A stretch of DNA of 46,084 nt from Sporolactobacillus shoreae (GCF_004684935.1 NZ_SRJD01000023.1:1-46084), one strand, 5' to 3'. Counted from the first letter of the stretch, positions 28,527 through 38,638 are shown. Notes: a model not told the origin generated them from the letters alone. A program made the numbers and translations.

Positions 28527-28994
28527 ATGTCAATTGAAGCAGGCAGCAAGCTGAAGGGTAAAGTTTCGGGAATCACAAACTTTGGAGCCTTCATTGATTT
28601 GCCCGATGGAAAAACCGGGCTGGTTCATATCAGTGAGGTTGCGGATCGGTACGTTAAAGACATTCACGACGTTCTGTCAATCGGTGATGAAGTCACAGTG
28701 AAAGTGCTGCAGGTTGCGCCTGACGGAAAAATCGGTCTTTCGATCCGCAAAGCTGTCGATAAACCTGACAGACCAGACAGACCCGATAGACCTGACAGGT
28801 TTGAGAGGTCTGACAGACCAGACAGACCCAGAGGCGCGGGGCGGGCTCCCAGAAGCGGCGGAAAGCGGTTCGCGCATGCGCCAAGCTTTGAAGATAAGAT
28901 CACGCGCTATCTGAAGGAAAGTGAAGATCGGCTTTCCACAATTAAACGCCAGACTGAATCCAAACGAGGCGGCCGCGGGGCACGCAGAGGTTAA
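28527..28994 (+). CDS. yabR: S1 domain RNA-binding protein (YabR)
   Basis: A 155-residue protein with one S1 domain (1-75; KLKGKVSGITNFGAFIDL, GLVHISEVADRYV, GKIGLSIRKA) similar to general stress protein 13 and to polynucleotide phosphorylase S1 domains. Residues about 79-102 are a tandem Asp-Arg-Pro repeat, absent from the shorter B. subtilis protein (about 128 residues) as I recall it. The C-terminal block (KITRYLKESEDRLSTIKR, ESKRGGRGARRG) is again conserved. It has its own consensus promoter. Confidence 0.92.
   Translation: MSIEAGSKLKGKVSGITNFGAFIDLPDGKTGLVHISEVADRYVKDIHDVLSIGDEVTVKVLQVAPDGKIGLSIRKAVDKPDRPDRPDRPDRFERSDRPDRPRGAGRAPRSGGKRFAHAPSFEDKITRYLKESEDRLSTIKRQTESKRGGRGARRG
28767..28829 (+). 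repeat. in-frame tandem repeat in yabR
   Basis: About seven degenerate 9-nt units of the type GACAGACCA/C, each encoding Asp-Arg-Pro or a variant. The units stay in frame, so gain or loss would change linker length without frameshift. Confidence 0.75.
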
Positions 28995-29025
28995 CCCGGG
29001 CCATTCGCCAATCGTTTCATATATT

Positions 29026-29067
29026 AAGACATCGGGCATTCGGATTTTTATTCCGGGTGTCTTTTAT
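29026..29067 (+). terminator. probable terminator after yabR
   Basis: AAGACATC (29026-29033) pairs with GGTGTCTT near 29055-29062 (one G-U), with a further GG-CC beyond a mismatch, followed by TTTATT. Weaker than the others because of the long loop. The rest of the gap to 29215 shows no tRNA or gene. Confidence 0.55.
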
Positions 29068-29182
29068 TGTGCAGGGAAACAGATATTTCGTCTGCTTTCC
29101 GCACAGAAACGGATCAGTGATGAATGAAAGGTGGCACGGCTCCGGTGTGATCGCATGCTTCATGACTAACCCGAATGAATCC

Positions 29183-29261
29183 CGTCGAAGTTTTTTTTAT
29201 CGCAGGCACTGCTTTTCTGACAAATTATGATCGACTGATGTGGTTTAATGAATCATACAAT
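29183..29261 (+). promoter_or_regulatory. candidate spoIIE promoter with Spo0A box-like sites
   Basis: TACAAT (29256-29261) would be the -10. No canonical -35 is present. Sequences resembling the Spo0A box TGTCGAA occur at 29183-29189 (CGTCGAA, 6 of 7), 29216-29222 (reverse, 5 of 7) and 29230-29236 (reverse, 5 of 7). In B. subtilis spoIIE is a Spo0A-activated sigma-A promoter without normal spacing, so the layout fits. Confidence 0.4.
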
Positions 29262-29285
29262 ATTAAGCTGAGGGTGGCGAAGGGT

Positions 29286-31775
29286 ATGATTCAAAGATCA
29301 GCCAGTTTTGGAAAAAGCATTTCCGGACAGGTCTCGGACAGTCAGCCTGTCCGGGGGATCCGCCGTTTGACGCGGAAAATCCGTACCATAACTCTGAGGA
29401 TTCTATTCCGCACAGATTTTTTCTTCCTGATCGCAGGTTTCTTGCTTGGACGGGCAGTAATTCTTTCCACACTTACACCCTTTGTTCTGCCCTTCTTTGC
29501 CACTCTTTTCTGGCTGAACCGAAGGAAGAAATGGAGGGCTTCGGCCGCATCTGTAGCTGGAGCGCTGACCGTATCTGTCGGACAGGCTTTTTATTCAATC
29601 ATCGCTCTTCTAGTCTTTCTCTCGGTCTGGAAACTGCTGCAGGCATTGATGAAAAGTAAAGGAGAAAAATGGCTGCCGGTTGTCGTCCTACTTGTCGGAT
29701 TCACCGTCCGGCTACTCTATCAGGCGGCCTTCACGCTTAATCTGGTTTGGTCGGATGTTCTTGCTGCTGCCGCAGAGTCCGCACTGGCCTTCCTGGTGAT
29801 GCTGATCTTTATGCAGAGTATGCCTCTGCTCTCTGCCAGAGTCAGCCGCAAGCTTTTTAAAAATGAAGAAATGATTTGTTTTGTCATTCTGCTCTCAGCA
29901 ATTCTTGCAGGAACCATAGGCTGGACGACGCTGGGCATTTCGATTGATCATGTCCTCGCGCGTTACGCAGTGCTACTTTTTGCTTCGGCGGGTGGGGCGG
30001 CCATCGGTTCAACGGTTGGCGTCGTGATCGGACTGGTTATCGGCATGGCGAGCGTAACGAGTCTCTATCAGATGAGTCTTCTGGCCTTTTCAGGTGTACT
30101 TGGAGGCCTGATGAAAGAAGCGGGCAAAGCGGGGGTCTCGGCGGGGCTTGTCATTGCTACTCTTCTGATTGGTCTTTATGGAGGCGGTTACAGAAATCTG
30201 AGCGGAGAAATCATCGATTCAATGACCGCTGTGCTTTTGTTCCTGGCGACGCCGAAAGGGTTGATTGAACGGCTTTCTTTTTATATTCCGGGAACAAGGG
30301 AATATCAGAAAGAGCAGCAGCAATATATTCGGAAATTAAGAGATGTCACAGTGAATCGGGTCGAACAATTTTCAAGCCTTTTTCAGACGCTTTCAAAAAG
30401 TTTTTCTCCCCCCATTGAGGAAGATTCCGATGAGGAAGATCTTTTTCTGAGCAAAGTAACGGAGAAAACCTGCAGAAATTGCTTTAAGAAAGAGTATTGC
30501 TGGGTCCGAAATGCCGCACTGACTCGACGGCTTATGCTTCAGCTCAGGGATGAGTCCGGATCCGGGCGGAAGGAGCAGAATGCGAGACTCCGACGTGAAT
30601 GGCGGGAACATTGCGGCCGGTCTGAAAAGACACTGGATGTGATTTCACGGGAACAGGGGCTGGAGGAAGTGAGGCTGCGGATGATGCGGAAGGTCAAGGA
30701 GAGCCGGAGACTGGTGGCTGATCAGCTTCATGGCGTTTCACAGGTCATGCGGGATTTCGCGGGTGAAATGAAGCGGGAGCGCGGACTTCACGACTGGCAG
30801 GAGGATCTGATACTTGCAAAGTTGAATGGGGCGGGGGTGCTGGTGGAGAGTGTTGAAATTTACAGCCTTGAGTCCGGTACTGTCGACATTGAAATGATAC
30901 TGCCGCAGGATGATTATGAGGCCAGTGAAAAAGTGGTCGCACCGATGTTGTCCGATATTTTAGGCGAGGCTATTATTGTCGAGAAAAGATGCCGTTCCGA
31001 ATTTTCAGGAGGGCCATGCCGGGTGGTCTTCACGTCGGCCCGAGCCTTTGAAATAGAAACCGGTGCGGCGACAGCGGCGCGGGGAGGGGGATTCGTCTCA
31101 GGTGATAATTTTGCCCTGTTTGATGTCGGTTCCGGAAAGTACGCTCTGGCGATCAGTGACGGTATGGGAAACGGGGAACGTGCGGGTGCGGAAAGTCAGG
31201 AAACACTCCAGCTCTTGGCCAAAGTTCTGAAATCCGGCATTCACGAAACGCTTGCTATTAAATCGATTAACTCTATTCTGTCACTCCGCTCGACAGAAGA
31301 AATTTTTGCGACACTGGACCTGGCATTGATTGATTTGCAGAATGCCCAGTCCAAATTTCTGAAAATCGGTTCCAATCCCAGTTTTATTAAACGGGGCAAT
31401 CATGTTCTTATGCTGGACGCCGGTAATCTGCCGATCGGCATGATTGAAGAATTTGATGTGGACGCCCGGACGGAGCAGCTTAAGTCGGGCGATCTGCTGA
31501 TTATGATGAGCGACGGTATTTTTGACGCACAAAAGCATATTGAGAATAAGGAAGTCTGGGTGAAAAGAAAAATCAGGGAGATGCAGACGGATGATCCTCA
31601 GGCCATAGCAGATTTACTTCTTGAGGATGTGATAAGGGTGGCAGATGGGCAAATTAATGATGACATGACGGTCATAGCGGCGAGAATCAGCCATCATATG
31701 CCCAAATGGTCCTCGATTTCTACGGGCACCGAAAAGGGCATACCACTTTTAAGAGAAGAGCGTGTCGGACAGTAG
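29286..31775 (+). CDS. spoIIE: stage II sporulation protein E (PP2C phosphatase)
   Basis: SpoIIE localises with FtsZ to the polar septum and dephosphorylates SpoIIAA, releasing sigma-F in the forespore. The 829-residue protein has an N-terminal block of about 10 membrane segments (about 45-320; starts FFFLIAGFLLGRAVILS), a central regulatory/FtsZ-interacting domain containing a Cys-rich patch (CRNCFKKEYCW), and a C-terminal PP2C domain with AISDGMGNG and MMSDGIFD. ATG 29286 is chosen because GAGGGTGG lies 8 nt upstream and downstream of the putative -10; the frame extends further up to 29175. Length is close to B. subtilis SpoIIE (827). Confidence 0.97.
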   Translation: MIQRSASFGKSISGQVSDSQPVRGIRRLTRKIRTITLRILFRTDFFFLIAGFLLGRAVILSTLTPFVLPFFATLFWLNRRKKWRASAASVAGALTVSVGQAFYSIIALLVFLSVWKLLQALMKSKGEKWLPVVVLLVGFTVRLLYQAAFTLNLVWSDVLAAAAESALAFLVMLIFMQSMPLLSARVSRKLFKNEEMICFVILLSAILAGTIGWTTLGISIDHVLARYAVLLFASAGGAAIGSTVGVVIGLVIGMASVTSLYQMSLLAFSGVLGGLMKEAGKAGVSAGLVIATLLIGLYGGGYRNLSGEIIDSMTAVLLFLATPKGLIERLSFYIPGTREYQKEQQQYIRKLRDVTVNRVEQFSSLFQTLSKSFSPPIEEDSDEEDLFLSKVTEKTCRNCFKKEYCWVRNAALTRRLMLQLRDESGSGRKEQNARLRREWREHCGRSEKTLDVISREQGLEEVRLRMMRKVKESRRLVADQLHGVSQVMRDFAGEMKRERGLHDWQEDLILAKLNGAGVLVESVEIYSLESGTVDIEMILPQDDYEASEKVVAPMLSDILGEAIIVEKRCRSEFSGGPCRVVFTSARAFEIETGAATAARGGGFVSGDNFALFDVGSGKYALAISDGMGNGERAGAESQETLQLLAKVLKSGIHETLAIKSINSILSLRSTEEIFATLDLALIDLQNAQSKFLKIGSNPSFIKRGNHVLMLDAGNLPIGMIEEFDVDARTEQLKSGDLLIMMSDGIFDAQKHIENKEVWVKRKIREMQTDDPQAIADLLLEDVIRVADGQINDDMTVIAARISHHMPKWSSISTGTEKGIPLLREERVGQ

Positions 31776-31856
31776 TAGAAAACGTGAACCATGGCCGTAT
31801 AGAAACAATCTTTCCTGTCTATGATAATGCTAGATTCAGGAAGGAGTGCAGAAGCC

Positions 31857-32591
31857 ATGAAAAAAGGAAATCTGAAACAAATTCTATTAATCACTGACGG
31901 ATGTTCCAACCAGGGTGAAGATCCGTCAGCGATGGCCGCTCTGGCCAGGGAACAGGGAATAACAGTAAATGTAATTGGTATTCTTGATCATTTCGATTCC
32001 GAAGACAGCAGAGGGCTCATGGAAGTGGAGGATATTGCGCGTGCCGGTGGAGGAATCAGCCAGATCGTTCAGACGAAGCAGCTGGCGCAAACGGTTCAGA
32101 TGGTGACGAAACAGGCGATGACGCAGACGATCAAAGGGGTCATCAATCAGGAGCTTCAGGACATTCTTGGGGAAACGGGCACTGTGGAAGATTTGCCTCC
32201 TGAAAAGCAAGGCAAAGTTATGGAAGTCATTGATGAGCTGGGTGAAACGGTGGATTTGAATGTGTGCATTCTTGTGGACACAAGTGCGAGCATGAAAGCG
32301 AAACTACCGACAGTCCGTGAAGCGTTGACAGATCTCTCACTAAGTCTGTCGGCACGGATGGGGAGCAATCAGTTCTGCCTTTATTTATTTCCCGGGAAAA
32401 GAAAACCGGTTCATAAAGTCATAGGATGGACACCCAATCTGGAAAATATTGAAAAAACATTTGCGAAAATCGACACACATGGGGTCACACCGACCGGCCC
32501 GGCGATCAGAGAAGCGGCAAAAAGTTTCGGAATGCTTTCAAAAAGAAGTATGATCTTCGAAGATGAAGCTTATGATGACGGGCCAAGATGA
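31857..32591 (+). CDS. yabS: von Willebrand factor A domain protein (YabS)
   Basis: A 244-residue vWA-like protein, as in the yabS position of B. subtilis. N-terminal ILLITDGCSNQGEDPSAMAALA and a second region CILVDTSASMKAKL (an inexact MIDAS DxSxS motif) are visible. The function of the family is unknown to me; it is transcribed in sporulation in B. subtilis. ATG 31857 is chosen, 11 nt after AAGGAG. The 3' end overlaps yabT by 29 nt. Confidence 0.85.
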   Translation: MKKGNLKQILLITDGCSNQGEDPSAMAALAREQGITVNVIGILDHFDSEDSRGLMEVEDIARAGGGISQIVQTKQLAQTVQMVTKQAMTQTIKGVINQELQDILGETGTVEDLPPEKQGKVMEVIDELGETVDLNVCILVDTSASMKAKLPTVREALTDLSLSLSARMGSNQFCLYLFPGKRKPVHKVIGWTPNLENIEKTFAKIDTHGVTPTGPAIREAAKSFGMLSKRSMIFEDEAYDDGPR

Positions 32592-33504
32592 TGTTTCTAT
32601 TCTTCCGGGAACTGTTCTGAAAGGAAAATGGCATGGAAAGCATTATCAGATTATCAGGAAACTAGGAAGCGGCGCGCAAGGCACTGTCTATCTCGCACAT
32701 GCGGATCAGCGAACAGTAGCCGTCAAAGTGGCGAAAGACCGTGCCTCGCTGATTTCGGAAATGAATGTGCTTAAAGAGTTTAATCAGCTTGGGGCGGATC
32801 TACTCGGACCCTATCTATACGATACAGACGACTGGCAGGAAGGAGGAAGATTGATTGCTTTCAGTGTGATGGAATATTTACGGGGCACGGCTTTGAATGA
32901 GGCATTGCCAACACAATCTTTTGACTGGATCGCTGTTTTTCTTGTACAGTTACTGAGACACCTGCAGAATCTTCATCGTATAGGTTACGCCTTTGGTGAT
33001 CTCAAGCCTGAAAATCTGATGCTTATGGATCCTGGCCACCACGTCCGCTGCCTTGATTTCGGTGGGGCGACTCGTCTCGGAAGGTCAATCAGAGAATATA
33101 CGGAATTTTATGATCGTGGTTATTGGGGCCTCGGCACCCGTAAAGCTGAACCGGGTTACGATTTATTTGCATGCGGCATGATTATGCTCTATGCTGCTTC
33201 AGGACGCCGGTTTGAAAAATCCGCGCATCCCGAGGAACAGCTGCTTCACATCTGCAGGACAAAACCGCAGCTTGCGCCCTACCGGGAAATAGTGGCGGGG
33301 GCTCTGACAGGCAGATATACGTCAGCCGATCAAATGCGTCGCGATCTTCTTTCACGGCTCATGGAAAGACAAAACACGGTGAAAGCCATTCGTCCCAAAA
33401 AGAAAAATCGGCGCAGTGCCAAGAAAGATTGGGCGAAAGCATGGATGACAGCTTCACTGTTATTGGGAGTTTATGTTATCTTTGTAATGATCTATATTAT
33501 GTAA
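32563..33504 (+). CDS. yabT: sporulation Ser/Thr protein kinase YabT
   Basis: A 313-residue membrane-anchored Hanks-type kinase. B. subtilis YabT is active in the forespore, is stimulated by DNA and phosphorylates RecA. Glycine loop LGSGAQG (34-40), the AVK lysine K55, the catalytic aspartate D146 in FGDLKPEN (where HRD is replaced by FGD), and DFG at 165-167 are all present. A basic stretch (KKKNRRSAKKDWAK) precedes one C-terminal transmembrane helix (about 292-311). The start could also be ATG 32572; no strong ribosome binding site is seen, consistent with coupling to yabS. Confidence 0.92.
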   Translation: MKLMMTGQDDVSILPGTVLKGKWHGKHYQIIRKLGSGAQGTVYLAHADQRTVAVKVAKDRASLISEMNVLKEFNQLGADLLGPYLYDTDDWQEGGRLIAFSVMEYLRGTALNEALPTQSFDWIAVFLVQLLRHLQNLHRIGYAFGDLKPENLMLMDPGHHVRCLDFGGATRLGRSIREYTEFYDRGYWGLGTRKAEPGYDLFACGMIMLYAASGRRFEKSAHPEEQLLHICRTKPQLAPYREIVAGALTGRYTSADQMRRDLLSRLMERQNTVKAIRPKKKNRRSAKKDWAKAWMTASLLLGVYVIFVMIYIM

Positions 33505-33682
33505 TCATAACCTTTCAAAAGAGCTTCCTGCCATCCGGAGATGGATCTCCAGTCAGTGCTGTTCCGAATTTATTTTCATCCAGCGGCCTGCCACTTTACC
33601 GGTGTCCCCGACCGAAATTTGCTGATCTTCTAGATCCGGAACGGGGGAGAAAAGCGGAAGTTTCATAGGGAGCAGCAGTGCG

Positions 33683-35113
33683 ATGAATTTTGAAGAACGG
33701 GTGACACAATTTATTACGGAACATCAACTGATTACATCTGGTATGCGACTTGTCGCCGGAGTCAGTGGGGGAGCCGATTCAATGGCCCTGATTGATTTTC
33801 TGCGCGAAAAGCGCGACATATGGGAGTTGAAGCTGGCCGTCTGCTCGGTGGATCACGGGCTGAGGGGCGAAGAGAGCCGGCAGGATCTTGAATACGTTGC
33901 CACATACTGCCGAGAAAATGATCTGCCGTTTTACGGAAAGACAGTCGATGCGCGGGCGTACAGCAGAGAAAAGCAGATGAGCATCGAAGTCGGCGCACGC
34001 GAACTTCGCTATCAGGCGTTCGCAGAAGCAGTCGGGCGATTTTCTGGAGACGCATTAGTTCTGGCGCATCACGGCGACGATCAGATCGAAACCATGTTGA
34101 TGCGTGAGGCGAGAGGGAGCTTCGGCATGTCACGATCCGGTATCCCGGTCCGCCGCCCTTTTGCAGGCGCCGAGTTGATTCGTCCTTTTTTGACTCAGAC
34201 TAAGAGCGATCTTGAGGCTTATTGTGCGGTCAGGGGCATAAGACCGCGCTATGATGCGTCAAATGATTCGGACAGACATACACGCAACCGGTTCAGAAAA
34301 AACATCCTTCCTTTTTTTAAAAAAGAGAATCCATCCGTTCATCTTAAATTTCAGTATGAAAGTGAACGGATTGCTGAGGATGAAATGTTTCTTCTGCAGC
34401 TTGCAAAGAAAGAATTGAAAACGGTTATTCGTGAAGAATCGGATGATCAGGTAAAATTATCTATTTCCACTTTATTATCGATTCCATCGCCTTTACAAAG
34501 AAGGATTATTCATCTAATATTAAATTATCTTTACACGAACCAACAAATAAAGCCCTTGCATCAATCGATACATATTGAAAATTTAATGCGGCTTTTGCGA
34601 TCCGACCGGGCTTCTGGCGGTACTTTTTTTCCTAAAAAACTCGCAGCCAGAAAATCATATGATATGTGCGTCATCGGATTTTTATCCCGGGATTCAGTCC
34701 GGAGCTACGAGCAAGTGCTGCAGGTTCCCGGGGTGACGGCGCTGCCGAGTGGGGAAATGACCGCTGAATACCTTGAAGGTAATTTTCCGGCCGCCACCGG
34801 CTGCAATTGCCTGATCCTTGATCCGCAGCAATTCCAGGCCCCGCTCAGGGTCAGAAATTGGAAAACCGGGGACAGGATGACAACGAACGGCATGAGCCAT
34901 ACGCAGAAAGTGCATCGGATTTTTATCAATGAGAAGATTGACCGTGAAAAGCGTGGACAATGGCCGGTAGTTGTTGACGGCAAGGGAACAATACTCTGGC
35001 TGCCCCTACTCAGAAGAGCCCGGCCTTTTCCGCCGGGAATGACGGATTGCAAAGGGACATATCTTAAGCTGGTATTCACGCCGATTGATGATTTTGGAGG
35101 GACTCAGGAATGA
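33683..35113 (+). CDS. tilS: tRNA(Ile) lysidine synthetase
   Basis: TilS converts C34 of tRNA-Ile(CAU) to lysidine so that it reads AUA. The 476-residue protein has the PP-loop [11 protein letters not shown] (about 27-37), the family motif [15 protein letters not shown], and HHGDDQIET; the C-terminal substrate-binding domains follow. AGGGAGCAG precedes the ATG. The 178 nt gap after yabT has no gene or clear promoter. It overlaps hprT by 4 nt (ATGA), a classical coupling also seen in B. subtilis. Confidence 0.95.
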   Translation: MNFEERVTQFITEHQLITSGMRLVAGVSGGADSMALIDFLREKRDIWELKLAVCSVDHGLRGEESRQDLEYVATYCRENDLPFYGKTVDARAYSREKQMSIEVGARELRYQAFAEAVGRFSGDALVLAHHGDDQIETMLMREARGSFGMSRSGIPVRRPFAGAELIRPFLTQTKSDLEAYCAVRGIRPRYDASNDSDRHTRNRFRKNILPFFKKENPSVHLKFQYESERIAEDEMFLLQLAKKELKTVIREESDDQVKLSISTLLSIPSPLQRRIIHLILNYLYTNQQIKPLHQSIHIENLMRLLRSDRASGGTFFPKKLAARKSYDMCVIGFLSRDSVRSYEQVLQVPGVTALPSGEMTAEYLEGNFPAATGCNCLILDPQQFQAPLRVRNWKTGDRMTTNGMSHTQKVHRIFINEKIDREKRGQWPVVVDGKGTILWLPLLRRARPFPPGMTDCKGTYLKLVFTPIDDFGGTQE

Positions 35114-35649
35114 AGGGTGACGTCAGGGAAATATTAATTACGGAAGAAGAGATTCAGAAAAAAGTTCATGAATTCGGAGAGAGACTTTCTAAAGAGTATG
35201 AAGGGCGTTTTCCGCTTGTTGTGGGTGTGTTGAAAGGTGCGCTGCCCTTTATGGCAGACCTGATCAAGCAGATCAGTGTTCCAATTGAAATCGACTTCAT
35301 GGATGTCTCAAGTTATGGGAATTCCACTGTCTCATCTGGTGAAGTAAAAATAGTGAAGGATCTTGATACCTCCGTGGAAGGCAGGGATATCCTGATTGTC
35401 GAGGATATTATTGACAGCGGTCTGACCCTGAGTTATTTAGTAGACCTTTTTAAAACGAGAAAGGCGAAGTCAATCAAAATTGTCACGCTTCTGAATAAAC
35501 CGTCGGGCCGGAAAAAGAGCTCTGTGATCCCGGATATGACTGGTTTCAATGTTCCTGATGCATTTCTTGTCGGCTACGGGCTTGATTATGCTGAAAGATA
35601 CAGGAATCTTCCGTTTGTTGGTATTTTAAAACCGGAAATCTATAAATGA
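35110..35649 (+). CDS. hprT: hypoxanthine phosphoribosyltransferase
   Basis: Salvages hypoxanthine and guanine with PRPP. The 179-residue enzyme has the PRPP loop [12 protein letters not shown] and the flexible-loop region [20 protein letters not shown]. In B. subtilis HprT also interacts with TilS and with the FtsH regulatory region. The start overlaps the tilS stop. An inverted repeat follows in the gap before ftsH. Confidence 0.96.
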   Translation: MKGDVREILITEEEIQKKVHEFGERLSKEYEGRFPLVVGVLKGALPFMADLIKQISVPIEIDFMDVSSYGNSTVSSGEVKIVKDLDTSVEGRDILIVEDIIDSGLTLSYLVDLFKTRKAKSIKIVTLLNKPSGRKKSSVIPDMTGFNVPDAFLVGYGLDYAERYRNLPFVGILKPEIYK

Positions 35650-35662
35650 TTTAACTGATAGG

Positions 35663-35694
35663 ACAGTCGGCAGCCTATTTTCTTGAGGCTGTCC
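35663..35694 (+). other. inverted repeats between hprT and ftsH
   Basis: CAGCCT (35671-35676) pairs with AGGCTG (35686-35691), and GGACAG (about 35661-35666) can instead pair with CTGTCC (35689-35694). The two pairings share bases and are mutually exclusive. They overlap the putative ftsH -35. Confidence 0.45.
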
Positions 35695-35712
35695 AGCCGC
35701 ATGTGGTACTAT
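35683..35712 (+). promoter_or_regulatory. candidate promoter of ftsH
   Basis: TTGAGG (35683-35688), 18 nt, TACTAT (35707-35712); TATAAA (35710-35715) is an alternative -10. The start codon follows 36 nt later behind GGGAGGAGG. Confidence 0.5.
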
Positions 35713-35748
35713 AAAATATGGCTTGTTTAAAGTGGGAGGAGGTAAGGC

Positions 35749-37785
35749 ATGAATCGACTATTTAAGAATATCATCATATATTTGTTTATTTTTGTTGTCA
35801 TTATAGGCATTGTCACCTGGCTGACTGATAACAACAAAAGCGTCAAGCCGTTGACCTATGCCGCCTTTGAGAAAAATCTGAGTGACGGGAATGTGGAGAG
35901 CGCCACTCTGCAACCGGAGGGCAGTGTTTATGCTGTTACCGGACGACTGAAGAGTTATGATGCCAATACAACATTTAAAGCGTATATTCCGGCAAGTGAA
36001 AAGGCAGTCGGTCAGGTCACAGATATGGTAAACCATAAGCTGAACCTTGACGTCAAGCCTGCCGAACGTACAAGCGGATGGATCACATTCCTTACTTCGC
36101 TGATTCCGTTTGCTATTATTTTCTTTCTGATTTTCTTCCTACTGAATCAGGCGCAGGGCGGCGGCGGCCGTGTGATGAATTTTGGAAAAAGCAAAGCGAA
36201 ACTTTATTCAGAGGATAAGAAGAAGGTTACATTTAAAGATGTCGCTGGCGCGGATGAAGAAAAGCAGGAACTGGTGGAAATTGTTGATTTCCTGAAAGAC
36301 CCGAGGAAGTTTGTCGCTCTCGGTGCCAGAATTCCGAAGGGGGTTCTGCTTGAGGGACCTCCGGGTACCGGTAAAACTTTGCTCGCACGCGCGGTTGCCG
36401 GAGAAGCGGGTGTCCCGTTCTTTTCCATCAGCGGTTCCGATTTTGTTGAAATGTTTGTCGGAGTCGGCGCTTCACGTGTCCGCGATCTTTTCGATCAGGC
36501 AAAGAAGAATTCGCCGTGTATCATTTTCATCGATGAAATTGATGCGGTCGGCCGTCAGCGTGGTGCCGGACTTGGAGGCGGCCATGACGAACGGGAACAG
36601 ACCTTGAACCAATTGCTGGTCGAGATGGACGGTTTCGGTGCCAACGAAGGCATTATCATTATCGCAGCCACGAACCGTCCGGATATTCTTGATCCGGCGC
36701 TGCTGCGTCCGGGTCGTTTTGACCGGCAGATCCCGGTCAACCGTCCAGATCTTATTGGCCGCGAGGCTGTGCTCCGTGTTCATGCTCGGAATAAGCCGCT
36801 GGCAAAAAATATTGATCTTAAAACGGTTGCGAAACTGACACCCGGATTCTCAGGCGCCGATCTAGAGAATTTGCTCAATGAAGCGGCTCTCGTCGCTGCC
36901 CGTGCAAACAAAAAGGTGATCACTATGGATGACATTGATGAAGCGGTTGAACGTGTCATCGCCGGTGTTGCCAAAAAATCGCGTGTCATCTCGAAAAAAG
37001 AACAGAATATTGTTGCTTATCATGAATCCGGCCATACGATTGTCGGTCTGGCTCTGAACGGTGCCGATGAAGTTCATAAGGTGACGGTCATTCCCCGCGG
37101 ACAAGCCGGAGGTTATACCGTCTCTCTGCCCAAGGAAGACCGTGGCATGATGACTAAACCTGAACTTGAGGAAAAGATCTGCGGGCTGCTTGGCGGCCGC
37201 GTTGCCGAAGAAGTGATTTTCGGGGAGATATCAACAGGAGCAAGCAATGACTTGCAGCGCGTGACGAATATTGCCAGAAGAATGGTTACTGAATTCGGCA
37301 TGAGCGAGAAGCTTGGACCGATCCAATACGGTAATAATGACAGCGGCCAGGTCTTCCTGGGTCGTGATATCCAAAATGATCAAAACTACAGTGATACGGT
37401 TGCTTTCGAAATCGATTCCGAAGTTCAGAAGATCGTCAGAGAGCAGCATGACCGCTGCAAGAAATTGCTGACTGAGCACCGTGACAAGCTGGAACTGATT
37501 GCGCAGACACTTCTGAAGGTTGAAACGCTGGATGAAGGCCAGATCAAGTCATTGTATGAAACCGGAGAATACATTGAGCCAAGTAAAAACCGTTATGGTC
37601 ACCAAGACGGTGATCAGAAAGAAGAGCAGAATAACAGAGCTTCTTCTGAATCACCGGCGAATACTGACTCTGATGCAAAGACCGATGTCAAGATTAACAT
37701 TCTCCCGAAGGACAGCAGCGTGGAACCGAAAACAGACGGAGATAACCATCCGGAAGATAACGCTTCGGATGACAAAAAGCTTTAA
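35749..37785 (+). CDS. ftsH: ATP-dependent zinc metalloprotease FtsH
   Basis: The membrane AAA+ protease that degrades misfolded and regulatory proteins; needed for sporulation in B. subtilis. Two transmembrane helices (about 7-25 and 112-132) flank an external domain. Walker A GPPGTGKT is at 203-210, Walker B FIDEID at 260-265, and the zinc motif HESGH at 425-429. The last 60 residues are an acidic, Asn/Asp-rich low-complexity tail. Length 678 is somewhat longer than B. subtilis FtsH (637) mainly because of that tail. Confidence 0.97.
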   Translation: MNRLFKNIIIYLFIFVVIIGIVTWLTDNNKSVKPLTYAAFEKNLSDGNVESATLQPEGSVYAVTGRLKSYDANTTFKAYIPASEKAVGQVTDMVNHKLNLDVKPAERTSGWITFLTSLIPFAIIFFLIFFLLNQAQGGGGRVMNFGKSKAKLYSEDKKKVTFKDVAGADEEKQELVEIVDFLKDPRKFVALGARIPKGVLLEGPPGTGKTLLARAVAGEAGVPFFSISGSDFVEMFVGVGASRVRDLFDQAKKNSPCIIFIDEIDAVGRQRGAGLGGGHDEREQTLNQLLVEMDGFGANEGIIIIAATNRPDILDPALLRPGRFDRQIPVNRPDLIGREAVLRVHARNKPLAKNIDLKTVAKLTPGFSGADLENLLNEAALVAARANKKVITMDDIDEAVERVIAGVAKKSRVISKKEQNIVAYHESGHTIVGLALNGADEVHKVTVIPRGQAGGYTVSLPKEDRGMMTKPELEEKICGLLGGRVAEEVIFGEISTGASNDLQRVTNIARRMVTEFGMSEKLGPIQYGNNDSGQVFLGRDIQNDQNYSDTVAFEIDSEVQKIVREQHDRCKKLLTEHRDKLELIAQTLLKVETLDEGQIKSLYETGEYIEPSKNRYGHQDGDQKEEQNNRASSESPANTDSDAKTDVKINILPKDSSVEPKTDGDNHPEDNASDDKKL

Positions 37786-37815
37786 TTGATTCAACACATT
37801 TTTTATGAAATGATG

Positions 37816-37850
37816 AAAGGGGCATTTCCAATTCGGAGGTGCCTCTTTTT
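37816..37850 (+). terminator. intrinsic terminator after ftsH
   Basis: AAAGGGGCA (37816-37824) pairs with TGCCTCTTT (37840-37848), one G-U, followed by the end of a T-run at 37850. The coaX ribosome binding site starts about 2 nt later. Confidence 0.65.
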
Positions 37851-37867
37851 AGGTGGAGGTGCCGGAT

Positions 37868-38638
37868 TTGATTTTTGTATGCGATGTCGGAAATACGAAT
37901 ATTGTCCTTGGAGCTTTTAGCGATGGAAAACTTGTCCATCACTGGAGAATCTCCACAGACCGTGAAAAAACTGAAGATGAATTTGCGATGGTTGTGAATA
38001 ACCTGTTTCAGTACAGGGGTCTGTCTTTCAGCGATTTCAGCGGCGCGGCGATATCCACGGTCGTCCCTTCGATCCTTTTTGCCCTGGAGCGGATGTGCGA
38101 GAAATACTTTCACCTGAGTCCGCTCGTAGTCGGGCCAGGTATCAAAACCGGGCTGAATCTGAAATATGATAATCCAAAAGAAATTGGTGCCGATCTCATT
38201 GTGAATGCGGTCGCCGCCATTCATGATTATCAGGCACCGATTATTGTGATTGATTTCGGAACCGCGACCACCTATTCATACATTGATAAGGAATCCAACT
38301 ATGTCGGTGGAGCTATTGCTCCTGGTATCAATATCTCTACTGAGGCACTGTATGAAAAAGCGTCAAAACTCCCGAGGATTGAAATTGCCAAACCACCTCA
38401 TATTGTTGGGAGAAATACGATTCATGCCATGCAGTCGGGCGTACTTTTCGGATATGTCGGCCAGGTCGAAGGTATTGTATCACGTATGAAGAAGCAGTCC
38501 GGATCAAAGACTGAAGTTGTGGCTACGGGCGGTTTGTGCACATTGATTTCCAATGAAACAGATATTATTGACCATGTCGACAAACTGCTGACGCTGAAGG
38601 GGTTGTACCTGATATATAAGCGGAATCAGCATTTGTGA
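37868..38638 (+). CDS. coaX: type III pantothenate kinase
   Basis: CoaX phosphorylates pantothenate in coenzyme A synthesis; type III enzymes resist feedback by CoA. The 256-residue protein has the acidic phosphate motif [34 protein letters not shown] and [11 protein letters not shown] 37868 is chosen: GGTGGAGGTG (37852-37861) lies 6 nt upstream and the product begins as the family does. GTG 37853 and 37859 fall inside that site. Confidence 0.95.
   Translation: MIFVCDVGNTNIVLGAFSDGKLVHHWRISTDREKTEDEFAMVVNNLFQYRGLSFSDFSGAAISTVVPSILFALERMCEKYFHLSPLVVGPGIKTGLNLKYDNPKEIGADLIVNAVAAIHDYQAPIIVIDFGTATTYSYIDKESNYVGGAIAPGINISTEALYEKASKLPRIEIAKPPHIVGRNTIHAMQSGVLFGYVGQVEGIVSRMKKQSGSKTEVVATGGLCTLISNETDIIDHVDKLLTLKGLYLIYKRNQHL

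Noticed and set aside
28767-28829. CRISPR-like array
   Set aside because: The 9-nt units are contiguous, without spacers, and lie in frame in yabR.
29122-29140. T-box-like AAGGTGGCACGG before spoIIE
   Set aside because: It differs from the T-box core AGGGTGGNACCGCG, there is no specifier stem or terminator downstream, and the next gene is not an aminoacyl-tRNA or amino-acid gene.
28995-29285. tRNA genes between yabR and spoIIE, as in B. subtilis
   Set aside because: No GGTTCGAATCC-type T-loop or acceptor-stem pairing is visible.
33505-33682. Small gene or promoter between yabT and tilS
   Set aside because: No start with a ribosome binding site gives a family-like product, and no convincing promoter or hairpin was seen.
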